The position numbers and the translations under genes are program-made. The notes beneath the pieces were generated by a model that did no database searches, had not been told where the DNA came from, and saw nothing but the letters and a program-made list of their open reading frames with translations. Shown in pieces: positions 18,266 through 27,067 of a stretch of DNA of 64,000 bases. Each line of letters opens with the position of its first letter. Positions within the stretch are counted from its first letter, which is position 1. The DNA is from Alphaproteobacteria bacterium (lineage in GTDB: Bacteria > Pseudomonadota > Alphaproteobacteria > Sphingomonadales > Kordiimonadaceae). The stretch is taken from positions 1 through 64,000 of the forward strand of contig JAJFIU010000136.1 in NCBI GenBank assembly GCA_021774695.1, read 5' to 3'.

Positions 18266-19279
18266 ATGCCACACGAACAGTGTTTGCGCCTTAAAGACAG
18301 TGCCAAGGAAAGGCTGAAAATCCTTTTCCTTGCAAAGTGGGCCGAAGGCGACGGAACGCCGGACCATGAAGATGGAACCCACGCGACATATCATTATGAG
18401 TTACGCGAAACGCTGCGAACGATTGGCTTTAATATTGAAGCCTGTGGTCGTTATGAGCGTCTTTTTGAAGCGCGTGACTATGACTTCCTTTTCACTCTTT
18501 TCAATCGGGGCGGTTTCGTAAATAGCGAGATGCTGGCACCGCTTATTTCGTCGTATAATAAGATCCCCTATTTGGGCGCAAGTCCAATTTTGCGCGGCTT
18601 GGGCGACGATAAACATCTGATGAAACTGGCTGCCAAAAACCGGGGACTGTCGACACCTGACTGGGAAATATACCGCCGGGGTTGCCCTTCGATTAATGCG
18701 CCAGATTTCAAATCGGACCGGCTAGTGGTCAAGCCAAATGCCAGTTCTGCTTCCTGGGGCATCAAGGCGGTGGAAAGCTGGGCGGGGGCGAAAGAGCATA
18801 TCGAGTATCTACACGCCCGGGGACACGATGCGATTGTCGAAGATTTTGTCGATGGATACGAATTGGCGGTCCCGATCATCGGCGGCAAAGGACCATGGAT
18901 TTTGCCGATTGTGCGGTTCGTGGTTGATGATCCGATGGCAATCCGTTCTTACGAGCAAAAAAGGCACCTGACGCCTAGCGATGATGTTGTTCTCGAAATA
19001 TACAAGCAACAACCGATCATTGATCGCTTACACCGTCATGCTGAAAACATTCTGCCTGAAATATGGCCATGCGATTATGCGCGTATGGAATTCAAGTATG
19101 ATCCGGCTACGGATGCGCTGAACTTCCTGGAGATCAACTTAAGCTGCAATCTGTGGTCAAAAAAAGCGGTGCCTTTTTCTGCACGTGGTGCCGGCGTTGA
19201 GTACCCGGAATTGATCGAAACCATCCTTTGCCATAGTATGCTGCGCCAAGGCCTGATTAGCCCGGCTGATCTGATATAA
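18266..19279 (+). CDS. ATP-grasp ligase, D-alanine--D-alanine ligase-like
   Basis: A 337-residue protein with an ATP-grasp fold related to D-Ala-D-Ala ligase. Visible parts are DKHLMKLAAKNRGLSTPDW (start of the ATP-grasp domain), LVVKPNASSASWGIKAV (nucleotide loop), AIVEDFVDGYELAVPIIG and the metal-binding end YARMEFKYD ... NFLEINLSCNL. It differs from Ddl in its N-terminal domain, so it is more likely a peptide- or amino-acid-linking ligase than the cell-wall enzyme. It is followed after 11 bp by a nucleotidyltransferase and is probably cotranscribed with it. Confidence 0.82.
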   Translation: MPHEQCLRLKDSAKERLKILFLAKWAEGDGTPDHEDGTHATYHYELRETLRTIGFNIEACGRYERLFEARDYDFLFTLFNRGGFVNSEMLAPLISSYNKIPYLGASPILRGLGDDKHLMKLAAKNRGLSTPDWEIYRRGCPSINAPDFKSDRLVVKPNASSASWGIKAVESWAGAKEHIEYLHARGHDAIVEDFVDGYELAVPIIGGKGPWILPIVRFVVDDPMAIRSYEQKRHLTPSDDVVLEIYKQQPIIDRLHRHAENILPEIWPCDYARMEFKYDPATDALNFLEINLSCNLWSKKAVPFSARGAGVEYPELIETILCHSMLRQGLISPADLI

Positions 19280-19290
19280 AGGATTTGCAG

Positions 19291-20085
19291 TTGAAAAAAT
19301 TCCATGCGGTTGTAATGGCAGCGCAGCGGGTTGGTGTTGTCAATGAATTGGCCGCCGACGCCGGTGTTTCTCATAAATGCCTTATCCATATGGCTGGCAA
19401 AAAACTTGTCGAACATGTGTTGGATTGCCTTGACCAAAGCCCCGAAATTGAACAAGTGACGATTTCCATCGACCAGTTGGATGTGTTGGACGGTGTTCCC
19501 GCGTATGAGCGGATGAAAGCTGCAGGTAAAGCCCGTGTGGTTCTTGCGGGTGCAGACCTTTATTCCAGTTTTGTGGCTGCGGTTGAGGGGGACGGCCTTT
19601 TACCTGCATTGGTGACAACGGCAGACAATGTTGTGTTGTCGCCGGCGATGGTTGCTCATTTTTGCAGCGAAATTCACAAAGCGCATGCCCGGTCTGCGAT
19701 CGCAATGACCGAAAAAAAGGTTCTGTTGGACGTTTATCCAGATGGTCAACGACGGTTTCACCGGTTTGCTGACAATGAATATTCCAATTGCAATCTGTAT
19801 GCGATCATGGACAGGGAGACCGTTAATCTGGTGAGCGTTTTTCGAACCGGTGGTCAGTTCGCCAAATCGCTGTACCGAGTGCTTAAGGCCTTTGGTGTTT
19901 GGAATGCGGTGGCGTACCGCTTTGCGGTTTATGGCCTGGACAAGAGCATGGAACGTATGTCGAAAAAATTCAAAACCTCGATCATAGCGGTGAGAATGCC
20001 CTTCCCGGAGGCACCGATTGATGTGGATAATTTCCGGTCAAAAAAACTGGCCGCCGAGATACTGGCCAGCCGTCAGGCAAAGTAG
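19291..20085 (+). CDS. MobA-like NTP transferase domain protein
   Basis: A 264-residue protein of the GT-A nucleotidyltransferase fold. The N-terminal signature is altered (VVMAAQRVG) but HKCLIHMAGKKLVEHVLDCL gives the usual Lys and following helix, and LVTTADNVVLSP holds the DxD-like acid. The nucleotide and acceptor are unknown. The start is the TTG at 19291, 7 bp after an AAAGGA site; the in-frame TTG at 19285 is too close to it. It is coupled to the ATP-grasp gene upstream. Confidence 0.8.
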   Translation: MKKFHAVVMAAQRVGVVNELAADAGVSHKCLIHMAGKKLVEHVLDCLDQSPEIEQVTISIDQLDVLDGVPAYERMKAAGKARVVLAGADLYSSFVAAVEGDGLLPALVTTADNVVLSPAMVAHFCSEIHKAHARSAIAMTEKKVLLDVYPDGQRRFHRFADNEYSNCNLYAIMDRETVNLVSVFRTGGQFAKSLYRVLKAFGVWNAVAYRFAVYGLDKSMERMSKKFKTSIIAVRMPFPEAPIDVDNFRSKKLAAEILASRQAK

Positions 20086-20217
20086 TTTCAACGGTGTGGC
20101 CACGGTCACAATTGTGTATGCTGCTCGATAACTACTTGCCTTGACCGCTATTGTTAGCGAGGCTGGCAGGATGCATGCTATGATGGCAGACTGACTGGCG
20201 CAGATGGTGGCTGATGA

Positions 20218-21375
20218 ATGAATACAGCGGTGCAAAATAATGACTTCGTTAGCGTTGACGGTGATGGGGCAGAAACCCGTATCCTGCTCAAGGGCGACTG
20301 GGTAATTGAAAACGCGCACGCTATTGACCAGACCATGCGGGCATTGTTTTCGCCGAAATCGTCGCACTCGAATGCACCGCATACGTCCACGCTGGATTGC
20401 GGAGGACTGACATCGCTCGATACCACCGGCGCGGTTTTGGTTCGCCGGTTTGCCGGGAAAGTTGGCGAGCACTGCGAAGCGACGTTAACCGGTGTGCCGG
20501 ACGCCCATAAGCCGCTTTTGGATGTTATCACCTGTTGCCCTCCGCCCGCGCGAATGGAACCGGAGACCCTGCCTTGGTATATCTCGGTATTGTCGGAAAC
20601 CGGAGAAGCCGTATGGATGGCGCTGCGGTCGTTTGCGCGGCTGCTGAGTTTTCTCGGCCTCGTTCTGATACGGTTGATGGGATCAATTTCTGACCCGGGC
20701 AGGGTTCGAATTATACCGATCATTCACCAAATGGACGTTACCGGTATGCGAGCCATGGGCATTGTGGGCCTGATTTCCTTTTTGATCGGCGCGGTCATGG
20801 TCAATCAGGGGGCGATCCAGCTGGCCAAATTTGGCGCCGATATTTTTGTTATCGATATGATGGGCATCTCGCACCTGCGCGAGCTGGGCATTTTGCTCAC
20901 AGCCATCATAATTGCTGGCCGTTCGGGCAGTGCCTTTACTGCCCAAATCGGCTCTATGGTGCTCAATGAGGAAGTGGACGCCATGCGCACGCTGGGTATG
21001 GACCCAATCGACGTACTTGTGCTGCCGCGGTTGATTGCGCTGCTGGTTTGCCTACCGCTGCTGGCTTTCTATGCAGACGTCTTGGGTATTGCAGGCGGTA
21101 TTCTGATGGCCTGGGTTCAACTGGATATTTCGCCCGGAAATTTCATTGTGTATTTCAGAGAAGAAATATCGGTTGACCATTTTTGGGTTGGTATTATTAA
21201 AGCACCGTTTTTTGCCGCAATTATCGCCACATGTGGTTGCTATCAAGGTTTGCGGGTGGAGGGCAGTGCTGATGCTTTGGGTTCGCGTACCACCAAAAGC
21301 GTGGTGCAGGCAATATTCTTGGTGATTGTGTTTGACGCTTTGTTTGCGATCTTTTTTACCAGTATCGGACTATAA
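20218..21375 (+). CDS. mlaE: MlaE-type ABC transporter permease with N-terminal STAS domain
   Basis: A 385-residue inner-membrane permease of the Mla/MCE lipid transport system. Residues 1-110 form a STAS-like domain (TLDCGGLTSLDTTGAVL), equivalent to MlaB fused to the permease. The permease part carries VTGMRAMGIVGLISFLIGAV, IIIAGRSGSAFTAQIGSM and the MlaE signature MRTLGMDPIDVLVLPRLIA. It leads a compact mlaE-mlaF-mlaD-lipoprotein operon that moves phospholipids between inner and outer membranes. The direction of transport cannot be told. Confidence 0.93.
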   Translation: MNTAVQNNDFVSVDGDGAETRILLKGDWVIENAHAIDQTMRALFSPKSSHSNAPHTSTLDCGGLTSLDTTGAVLVRRFAGKVGEHCEATLTGVPDAHKPLLDVITCCPPPARMEPETLPWYISVLSETGEAVWMALRSFARLLSFLGLVLIRLMGSISDPGRVRIIPIIHQMDVTGMRAMGIVGLISFLIGAVMVNQGAIQLAKFGADIFVIDMMGISHLRELGILLTAIIIAGRSGSAFTAQIGSMVLNEEVDAMRTLGMDPIDVLVLPRLIALLVCLPLLAFYADVLGIAGGILMAWVQLDISPGNFIVYFREEISVDHFWVGIIKAPFFAAIIATCGCYQGLRVEGSADALGSRTTKSVVQAIFLVIVFDALFAIFFTSIGL

Positions 21376-21382
21376 TTTAACG

Positions 21383-22189
21383 ATGGATGATATCACACAG
21401 ATGCCCGGCACGCCGGCGCTACCGGATCAACAGGACGCGATTATCAAAGTCCGCGGTCTGAAAACGGCCTTCGGCGAGCATGTGGTACATGAAAATTTGG
21501 ACCTGGACGTAAAACGAGGTGAAATCCTCGGTATTGTTGGCGGCTCTGGTTCAGGCAAGTCGGTATTGTTGCGCACAATCATTGGCCTGAACAAACAAGC
21601 TAGCGGCACGGTTGAGATCAATGGGCGCAACCAGTCGACCTTGTCGCGGGCAGAGGAACGATCCTCGCGTCAGGATTGGGGAGTTCTATTCCAGGACGGC
21701 GCTTTGTTTAGCTCACTGACTGTTGCCCAGAATGTGCAAGTACCGCTGCGCGAATATTATGATCTACCGCTTGATGTTATGGATGACCTCGCTCGCAGCA
21801 AGATAACCATGGCCGGATTGCCGCTTGATGCCGCCTGTATGTTTCCGTCAGACCTGTCCGGCGGTATGCGCAAACGGGCAGCGCTGGCGCGGTCACTGGC
21901 GCTAGACCCAAAGGTTCTTTTTCTGGACGAGCCGACCGCGGGGCTTGATCCGATTGGGGCAGCGGCTTTTGATGGTTTGGTAAAAGACCTCAGTGTTTCG
22001 TTGGGGCTTACAGTTTTTTTGGTGACCCACGATCTCGACACTTTGTACAGAGTGTGCGACCGTGTTGCGGTGCTGGGTGATAAGCGGATATTGATCAATG
22101 CGCCGCTAAGCGACGTGGTGCAATTTGACCATCCGTGGGTTAAAGAATATTTTGGTGGTCCACGTGCCCGCGCTGCGGGCATTGCGTAG
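21383..22189 (+). CDS. mlaF: MlaF-type ABC transporter ATP-binding protein
   Basis: ATPase of the Mla lipid transporter, 268 residues. Walker A is VGGSGSGKSVLLRTI, the Q-loop is GVLFQDGALFSSLTV, the signature motif is DLSGGMRKRAALARSLALDP and Walker B is VLFLDEPTAGLDPI, with the H-loop LVTHDLDTLY. The ATG at 21383 starts 7 bp after the mlaE stop; a GTG-like start further upstream would overlap mlaE. The C-terminal PWVKEYFGGPRARA is typical of the family. Confidence 0.95.
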   Translation: MDDITQMPGTPALPDQQDAIIKVRGLKTAFGEHVVHENLDLDVKRGEILGIVGGSGSGKSVLLRTIIGLNKQASGTVEINGRNQSTLSRAEERSSRQDWGVLFQDGALFSSLTVAQNVQVPLREYYDLPLDVMDDLARSKITMAGLPLDAACMFPSDLSGGMRKRAALARSLALDPKVLFLDEPTAGLDPIGAAAFDGLVKDLSVSLGLTVFLVTHDLDTLYRVCDRVAVLGDKRILINAPLSDVVQFDHPWVKEYFGGPRARAAGIA

Positions 22190-22234
22190 AGCAAGGCGGT
22201 TACAGGCTTAAGGTAGGAAATAGGAAGCAGCTGG

Positions 22235-23206
22235 ATGGAAACCCGGGCGTCATATGTGTTGGTAGGAGGTTTTGTCCTCACCTTTCTGGCCGGGCTGGTG
22301 GCGTTTGCCATTTGGATAGCCAAAGTTGATCTGGACGCTGAATACCGGGATTATGACATTTATTTTGAAGGTACCGTCAGCGGCTTGTTGAAGCGCAGTA
22401 TTGTATATTATTCCGGCATTCCTGTAGGCGATGTGCGCGATATCTCATTGGCGCCCGATGACCCAAGCAAGGTGCGGGTCTGGATCAGGCTGCGCGCCGA
22501 AGTGCCAGTTAGCGACGCCTCGGAGGCGCAACTGCAATTCCAGGGGTTGACCGGCGTTGCCTATATTGAGCTTTCCGGAGGGTCGCCGGATGCCCCGCAG
22601 TTGGAGCCGCACCCGGGCGAGGAGCGTCCAATCATTAAATCGATTCCGTCGCCCATTTTGGCAATATTTGAAAGCGCACCAAATCTGGTTAACGAGGCGA
22701 TCCTTGCAGTTGGGCAAATTCAAAAATTGCTTAGTGACGAGAATATTGCCAGTGTTTCCGGTGTTCTGCGCAACAGCCAACGACTGAGCGAAAATCTGGC
22801 CGACGGCACCGAAGATATGGAGACTATGGTTGCTGACGTTAAGGAAATTCTCGCGCAAACCAAAACCGCCGCGGCAAAAATTAATCAACTTGTTGAGACG
22901 AGCAATACCCTGATCGAGGGCGATGCTAAAAAGCTTGTGACGGAAGCAATCACGACAATGCAAACAGCAACGACATTGCTGGCTCGGGTCGATAATATGG
23001 TTGCAGCTAACGAGGGTGCAGTAACCCAGTTTGTTAATACCAGCCTGCCTGAAGTGTCCCGTATGATCCTGGATCTGCGTGTTACAGCGAGAAACCTGTC
23101 GCGCCTGATGAGCCGAATTGAGCAAAACCCAGCTGAGATTATTTTTGGTACCAAAGAAGCCGAATATGACCTGAAGAAGCGCGCGACTGTTGAGGATGGC
23201 AATTGA
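22235..23206 (+). CDS. mlaD: MlaD-family MCE domain lipid-binding protein
   Basis: A 323-residue substrate-binding component. One N-terminal membrane anchor (YVLVGGFVLTFLAGLVAFAIWI) is followed by the MCE domain (about 38-115; GLLKRSIVYYSGIPVGDV, then GLTGVAYIELSGGS). A long helical tail (about 150-300) is rich in coiled-coil-like heptads and may form a tunnel or contact the outer membrane. Like its neighbours it belongs to the Mla operon. The stop codon overlaps the start of the lipoprotein gene by one base. Confidence 0.93.
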   Translation: METRASYVLVGGFVLTFLAGLVAFAIWIAKVDLDAEYRDYDIYFEGTVSGLLKRSIVYYSGIPVGDVRDISLAPDDPSKVRVWIRLRAEVPVSDASEAQLQFQGLTGVAYIELSGGSPDAPQLEPHPGEERPIIKSIPSPILAIFESAPNLVNEAILAVGQIQKLLSDENIASVSGVLRNSQRLSENLADGTEDMETMVADVKEILAQTKTAAAKINQLVETSNTLIEGDAKKLVTEAITTMQTATTLLARVDNMVAANEGAVTQFVNTSLPEVSRMILDLRVTARNLSRLMSRIEQNPAEIIFGTKEAEYDLKKRATVEDGN

Positions 23207-23886
23207 TGGAAACCCGAGCCAGAAAACGAACCAGAAAACTGATGTTTGTAAGCCGACCTTTTGTGTCAGCCGTTGTGGCGGCGTTGCTGCTAGCGGGCTG
23301 TGGCCCCTTAATATCCTTCGGTGATGATGGTCCTGCGGACGACGTGTACAGCCTGGAATACGGCGCGGTAAACGCAAATACCGGCGATATGGCGACAATC
23401 ATCTATGTTGAAGAACCGCTCATGAGCGATGGGTTGGGCGGTATCGATGTTGCTGTTGCACTGGAGAATAGAAAGCGGACCAACCTGCAAGGTGTGCGCT
23501 GGTCTGCCAACTCCACCGATTTGATCCGTGATTATTTTGTTCGGGCCATTGGCAGTATGTCGGGCACACGGTTGCTGGGGCAAGGGGCCATCGATGTGCA
23601 GGCGGGTTGCAGGCTCGGTGTTAAAGTTTGGGCATTTGAATTTGTTCCCGGAACCAGCGCCGGTGATGACCGTGTCGACATTGAGGTTGAGTTTATCCTG
23701 ATCCGCTACAATGACAACCGCCTGATTGGACAACCTACATTCTCTGCGTCGTCGCAGGTGGCTGTTTCTGACGGCGAAAACATAATTGACGCCTTCCATA
23801 GCGGCATGGCGTCCGTCAGCGGTGACGCCGGAAAATGGCTGGCACCATTAGCCAGTGAATGCACGTTAGCCGTTTCTGACGACTAA
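23206..23886 (+). CDS. ABC-type transport auxiliary lipoprotein (MlaD-operon lipoprotein)
   Basis: A 226-residue lipoprotein, the fourth gene of the Mla-type operon. The basic N-terminus and hydrophobic run end in a lipobox, ALLLAGCGP, so the mature protein starts at that Cys. The remaining sequence (SGTRLLGQGAIDVQ, VDIEVEFILIRYNDNRLIG) resembles the PqiC/LinL-like auxiliary lipoproteins that form an outer-membrane partner for MCE proteins. The ATG at 23206 overlaps the mlaD stop by a base. Family placement rests mainly on context. Confidence 0.82.
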   Translation: METRARKRTRKLMFVSRPFVSAVVAALLLAGCGPLISFGDDGPADDVYSLEYGAVNANTGDMATIIYVEEPLMSDGLGGIDVAVALENRKRTNLQGVRWSANSTDLIRDYFVRAIGSMSGTRLLGQGAIDVQAGCRLGVKVWAFEFVPGTSAGDDRVDIEVEFILIRYNDNRLIGQPTFSASSQVAVSDGENIIDAFHSGMASVSGDAGKWLAPLASECTLAVSDD

Positions 23887-23958
23887 CCAGTTTGGCCTGT
23901 GCCTAACTTGTGCCAATGCGATGGCCACAGCTTTCTTGGTAATTTCAGCTTATTCAGC

Positions 23959-25299
23959 TTATTCAGGCGGCGCTGGCGTTCTCTGGAACGGTCGTTGACG
24001 GCTTTCGTGCCAGGACCAACCGAAAATTGTTGCTCCGATAACAGCGACAAAAACAAACGGTGCGCCGGGCACAGCTTTACTGAAAAACAAAGCAGCAGCT
24101 ATTGGGCCGGCAATGCGGCCTATTGACGAGAAACCGTTTGATAGGCCGAGGGCTGCTCCTTGTATGCGGCGGTCGGTACTGCGCGATAAAAGACTATTGA
24201 GTGCTGGATAACTGATTGTTAGCGCCCCCAGCACTAATGGAAAGCCAATGGCCGCAGTATATAGGTGGGCAGGCCCGAAAATAATAATCAGGCAGCCGAT
24301 TATGTGGAACACAGAGCTAAGCTGCAATGATCTGACTTCACCAATTATTCTAAATAAGGGTTCAACGGCCCAAATTTGGACAACAAAGATAAAGACCCCG
24401 GTTCCCATCAATAGGAAACCTACTTCTCTCGCGGTCCAACCCAACACACTGTCGGCCCAAAAAGGGGCGATCGAGAAGCTTACGCTTTGGCCGATTGCTG
24501 TGACGACGAACATGGTGAAAAGCGACATACGGTTGGGTGCGAAAACGATTGAACGCCAGTGTGCTGCTGGAAATTTGCCCGCGGCTTTCAATTCGTCAGC
24601 GCTTGACGTGGGCGCTTCAATGTTGTTGTCGCTCTGATCGGTGGCGGGCGAAACCGTGCCCGGGTTTGTCTCCGGCACATAAATCGCCGTTAAGATCATT
24701 GCCAGCAATGAAAGTCCGCAGGCAGCAATACCCGGCAGAAAAACACTGGTTTCACCGCCAACAGTAGAGAGATATCCACCAATTCCAGGGCCAAAGGCAA
24801 ACCCAAGCCCGAAGGCCGCACCAATTTTTGCCAGCGCTTTGCCGCGGCTAGCGTCGTCGCTCATATCCGCCATTGCTGCCATAACAATGCCCACGTTTCC
24901 TGTCATTGCGCCTGACATGGCACGGGCGACAAACACCATCCATAAAGTGGTTGAAAAGGCCAGCAGCAGGTAGGCGAGTGCCGCGCCGAAGAAAGTTATG
25001 GCAAGCGCCGGTTTGCGACCGATTCGATCAGAAACGCGCCCCCACATTGGGCCAAAAACAAAGGCGGCAAAGGCATAAACTGAAATCAGCGTCGTGCCAG
25101 TTAAGGTGTCGCCGCCGTAAGAATTGGTCAGAAAAGGCAATATTGGTACAATCATACCAAAGCCGACCAAATCAATGAAAATTGCCAAAATAATGACTGG
25201 CATAAAGCTATTCTTTCCGGGGCGATGATCGCCAGTCGCTTTTACAGAGCTAGCGGTATCGTTTTTCACTATGACATGCATTTCAGCATCATTTATCAC
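23959..25299 (-). CDS. MFS transporter, TCR/Tet-like
   Basis: A 446-residue major facilitator with 12 predicted membrane helices. The first helix (MPVIILAIFIDLVGFGMIVPILP) and the loop GRVSDRIGRKPAL are the classic TetA/TCR family features (motif A, GxxSDRxGRKP). A cytosolic loop lies mid-protein (about 215-250, NPGTVSPATDQSDNN). The substrate is unknown; drug or metabolite export is likely for the group. It converges on the Mla operon, and an internal ATG at 25281 is an alternative start. Confidence 0.9.
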   Translation of the reverse strand: MINDAEMHVIVKNDTASSVKATGDHRPGKNSFMPVIILAIFIDLVGFGMIVPILPFLTNSYGGDTLTGTTLISVYAFAAFVFGPMWGRVSDRIGRKPALAITFFGAALAYLLLAFSTTLWMVFVARAMSGAMTGNVGIVMAAMADMSDDASRGKALAKIGAAFGLGFAFGPGIGGYLSTVGGETSVFLPGIAACGLSLLAMILTAIYVPETNPGTVSPATDQSDNNIEAPTSSADELKAAGKFPAAHWRSIVFAPNRMSLFTMFVVTAIGQSVSFSIAPFWADSVLGWTAREVGFLLMGTGVFIFVVQIWAVEPLFRIIGEVRSLQLSSVFHIIGCLIIIFGPAHLYTAAIGFPLVLGALTISYPALNSLLSRSTDRRIQGAALGLSNGFSSIGRIAGPIAAALFFSKAVPGAPFVFVAVIGATIFGWSWHESRQRPFQRTPAPPE

Positions 25300-25399
25300 G
25301 GCGCTCTACGCGAGCTTGCTTGGCGATAGATTGGATATAATGTTAAACACGATAAACTAATACAGATTATTACTTAATTTTTGATTTGAGGGAATGGTC

Positions 25400-26191
25400 G
25401 TGCGGCCTGACGTATTGTCATTACATCGGTTTTATCAAGGTCCGGTTGGTGTTTCAGTTAGCCAGCTGATCCATCAATGTATCCAGCCTATGTGGAAAGC
25501 GTCCAGCACGCCGCTCTTTGGTTTGGGTTACCCTCTACCCTACCTGGATTTAACGGCTGCTTCTGATGAACGGCCAGCGACCAACAACATTAGCAACACA
25601 TGTTATGCGCTGATGCCGGCGGCCCAAGGGGTCTGCCACTGGCCTACATTGCAGGAAAGTGCGACCGCGCTTGTCGACGAGTACCACCTGCCGATTGCGG
25701 ATTCTTCGGTTGATCGGTTGTTGGTTATACATGCCATCGAACATAGCGACCGCCCGGCCCATTTGTTTCGAGAGCTATGGCGTATCCTGGCGCCGGGCGG
25801 TCAGGTGATTGCCGTGGTGCCCAACCGCCGCCGGACATGGTCTGCGCTTGACACAACGCCTTTTGGTCACGGTCAGCCCTATTCAAAGTCACAAATATCA
25901 TCGCTTATGCGAGATCAGATGTTGCCGCCCGAACGTTGGGACACCGCCCTTATGGTTCCGCCGCTCAATTGGCCGGGCGCTTCTGGCATGATGAAGGTGA
26001 TGGAGCGAAGCCTGCATTCGCTGGGGAAAAATTTAGGCGGTGCTTTGATCGTGTCTGCCCGAAAGCAGGTATATGGTGGATTGCTGAAGACAAAAAGCAG
26101 GGCGCAGGCTAGACCAGTCTATACCGGACTGCCGGTAAACCGGTGTGATCAGGCAACAATAGCGCCGAAATATGGGGAAAAGCCCAAATAG
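25400..26191 (+). CDS. class I SAM-dependent methyltransferase
   Basis: A 263-residue protein whose centre carries methyltransferase motifs IV-VI: DEYHLPIADSSVDRLLVIHAIE, LFRELWRILAPGGQVIAVVPN. The N-terminal SAM-binding glycine motif is weak (LFGLGYPLPY), as in the alphaproteobacterial homologues that sit near gloB. I favour the GTG at 25400, 6 bp after GAGGGA, over the ATG at 25394, which abuts that site. The substrate is unknown. A hypothetical gene and rraA follow. Confidence 0.82.
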   Translation: MRPDVLSLHRFYQGPVGVSVSQLIHQCIQPMWKASSTPLFGLGYPLPYLDLTAASDERPATNNISNTCYALMPAAQGVCHWPTLQESATALVDEYHLPIADSSVDRLLVIHAIEHSDRPAHLFRELWRILAPGGQVIAVVPNRRRTWSALDTTPFGHGQPYSKSQISSLMRDQMLPPERWDTALMVPPLNWPGASGMMKVMERSLHSLGKNLGGALIVSARKQVYGGLLKTKSRAQARPVYTGLPVNRCDQATIAPKYGEKPK

Positions 26192-26290
26192 ACATTGTTT
26201 TATTATGTCGTGATCTATATTTTTTATATTATAAAATTTCAAAACAAACCCAGTGTAACCAGTGATTACTGACGCCAACGGAGAGAATTT

Positions 26291-26500
26291 ATGAGTGAGA
26301 AACCCGCTGATTCAAGCATGGATGAAAGCCAGGAAATGGCAATCAGGCAAGTGGCTAACGCATTGCACCGCCTGAATGATGCCGTGATTGGCGCGGTTAG
26401 CAAGGGCGTAACCGTGGAACTGATGCGTGCCTCTCGCTATCACAACGAAGAAGGTTCGTGGGGCGATATGTTAGTGCCGATTATTCATAAGCAGGATTAA
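26291..26500 (+). CDS. small hypothetical protein
   Basis: A 69-residue soluble protein of unknown function. The N-terminus is acidic (KPADSSMDESQEMAIRQV), followed by a helix (NALHRLNDAVIGAVSKGVTVELMRASRYH) and a short tail. A GGAGAGAA ribosome site precedes the ATG by 6 bp. It lies 18 bp ahead of rraA on the same strand and 99 bp after the methyltransferase, so it may share the rraA transcript. No domain is recognised; the good ribosome site and position support a real gene. Confidence 0.65.
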   Translation: MSEKPADSSMDESQEMAIRQVANALHRLNDAVIGAVSKGVTVELMRASRYHNEEGSWGDMLVPIIHKQD

Positions 26501-26518
26501 CCGAAACGAGAGTGTTTG

Positions 26519-27019
26519 ATGGCCGTAATTTCCACACCCAAGTTAGCGACCGCAGACGTATGCGACGCCGAAGGTGAAGGTGTGGCTGTCATGCCGCTTG
26601 CTTTTATTGATTACGGCGGCCGTCGGGATTTTGCCGGCCCGGCCGTCACCATCAAAACACTTGATGACAATTCTCAGTTAAAAAAAATTGTTGGTACACC
26701 GGGCGAAGGCCGTGTGATCGTAGTTGACGGCGCTGGCAGCATGCGTAGCGCGCTTCTCGGCGGCAATTTGGCGGCCGACGCTTGCAAAAACGGTTGGGCT
26801 GGTATTGTGATCAATGGTTGTGTGCGCGACCTGCACGAGATTTGCCGCGAAGATATTGGGATCAAGGCGCTAGGGAGTTGCCCGCGCAAAAGTGTTAAGG
26901 CAAACCGCAGCGAAGTGGATGTTGACCTGGCAATTGGCGGCATTTTGGTCCGGTCCGGTTATTGGATCATTGCTGATAGTGACGGCGTAGTGATTTCCAA
27001 AGAACTTCCGAGCCTATAG
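26519..27019 (+). CDS. rraA: RraA family protein (ribonuclease E activity regulator type)
   Basis: A 166-residue protein close in length to E. coli RraA (161). Conserved features are STPKLATADVCDAEGEG at the N-terminus, FAGPAVTIKTLDDNSQLK, and the GAGSMRSALLGGNLAADA and GIVINGCVRDLHEI motifs, which in this family also occur in 4-hydroxy-4-methyl-2-oxoglutarate aldolases. The classic RraA length and the conserved RDxxEI region favour RraA, which inhibits RNase E, but an aldolase cannot be excluded. The ATG at 26519 is used. Confidence 0.88.
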   Translation: MAVISTPKLATADVCDAEGEGVAVMPLAFIDYGGRRDFAGPAVTIKTLDDNSQLKKIVGTPGEGRVIVVDGAGSMRSALLGGNLAADACKNGWAGIVINGCVRDLHEICREDIGIKALGSCPRKSVKANRSEVDVDLAIGGILVRSGYWIIADSDGVVISKELPSL

Positions 27020-27067
27020 TTAACGCCGCCTATCACTGAAATCCCGCGACAGCACTATAGTTCGTTG

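Noticed and set aside
22445-23398. 317-codon minus-strand frame across mlaD
   Set aside because: It is antisense to mlaD and its lipoprotein gene, which have clear domains and operon structure; the antisense product has no recognisable domain.
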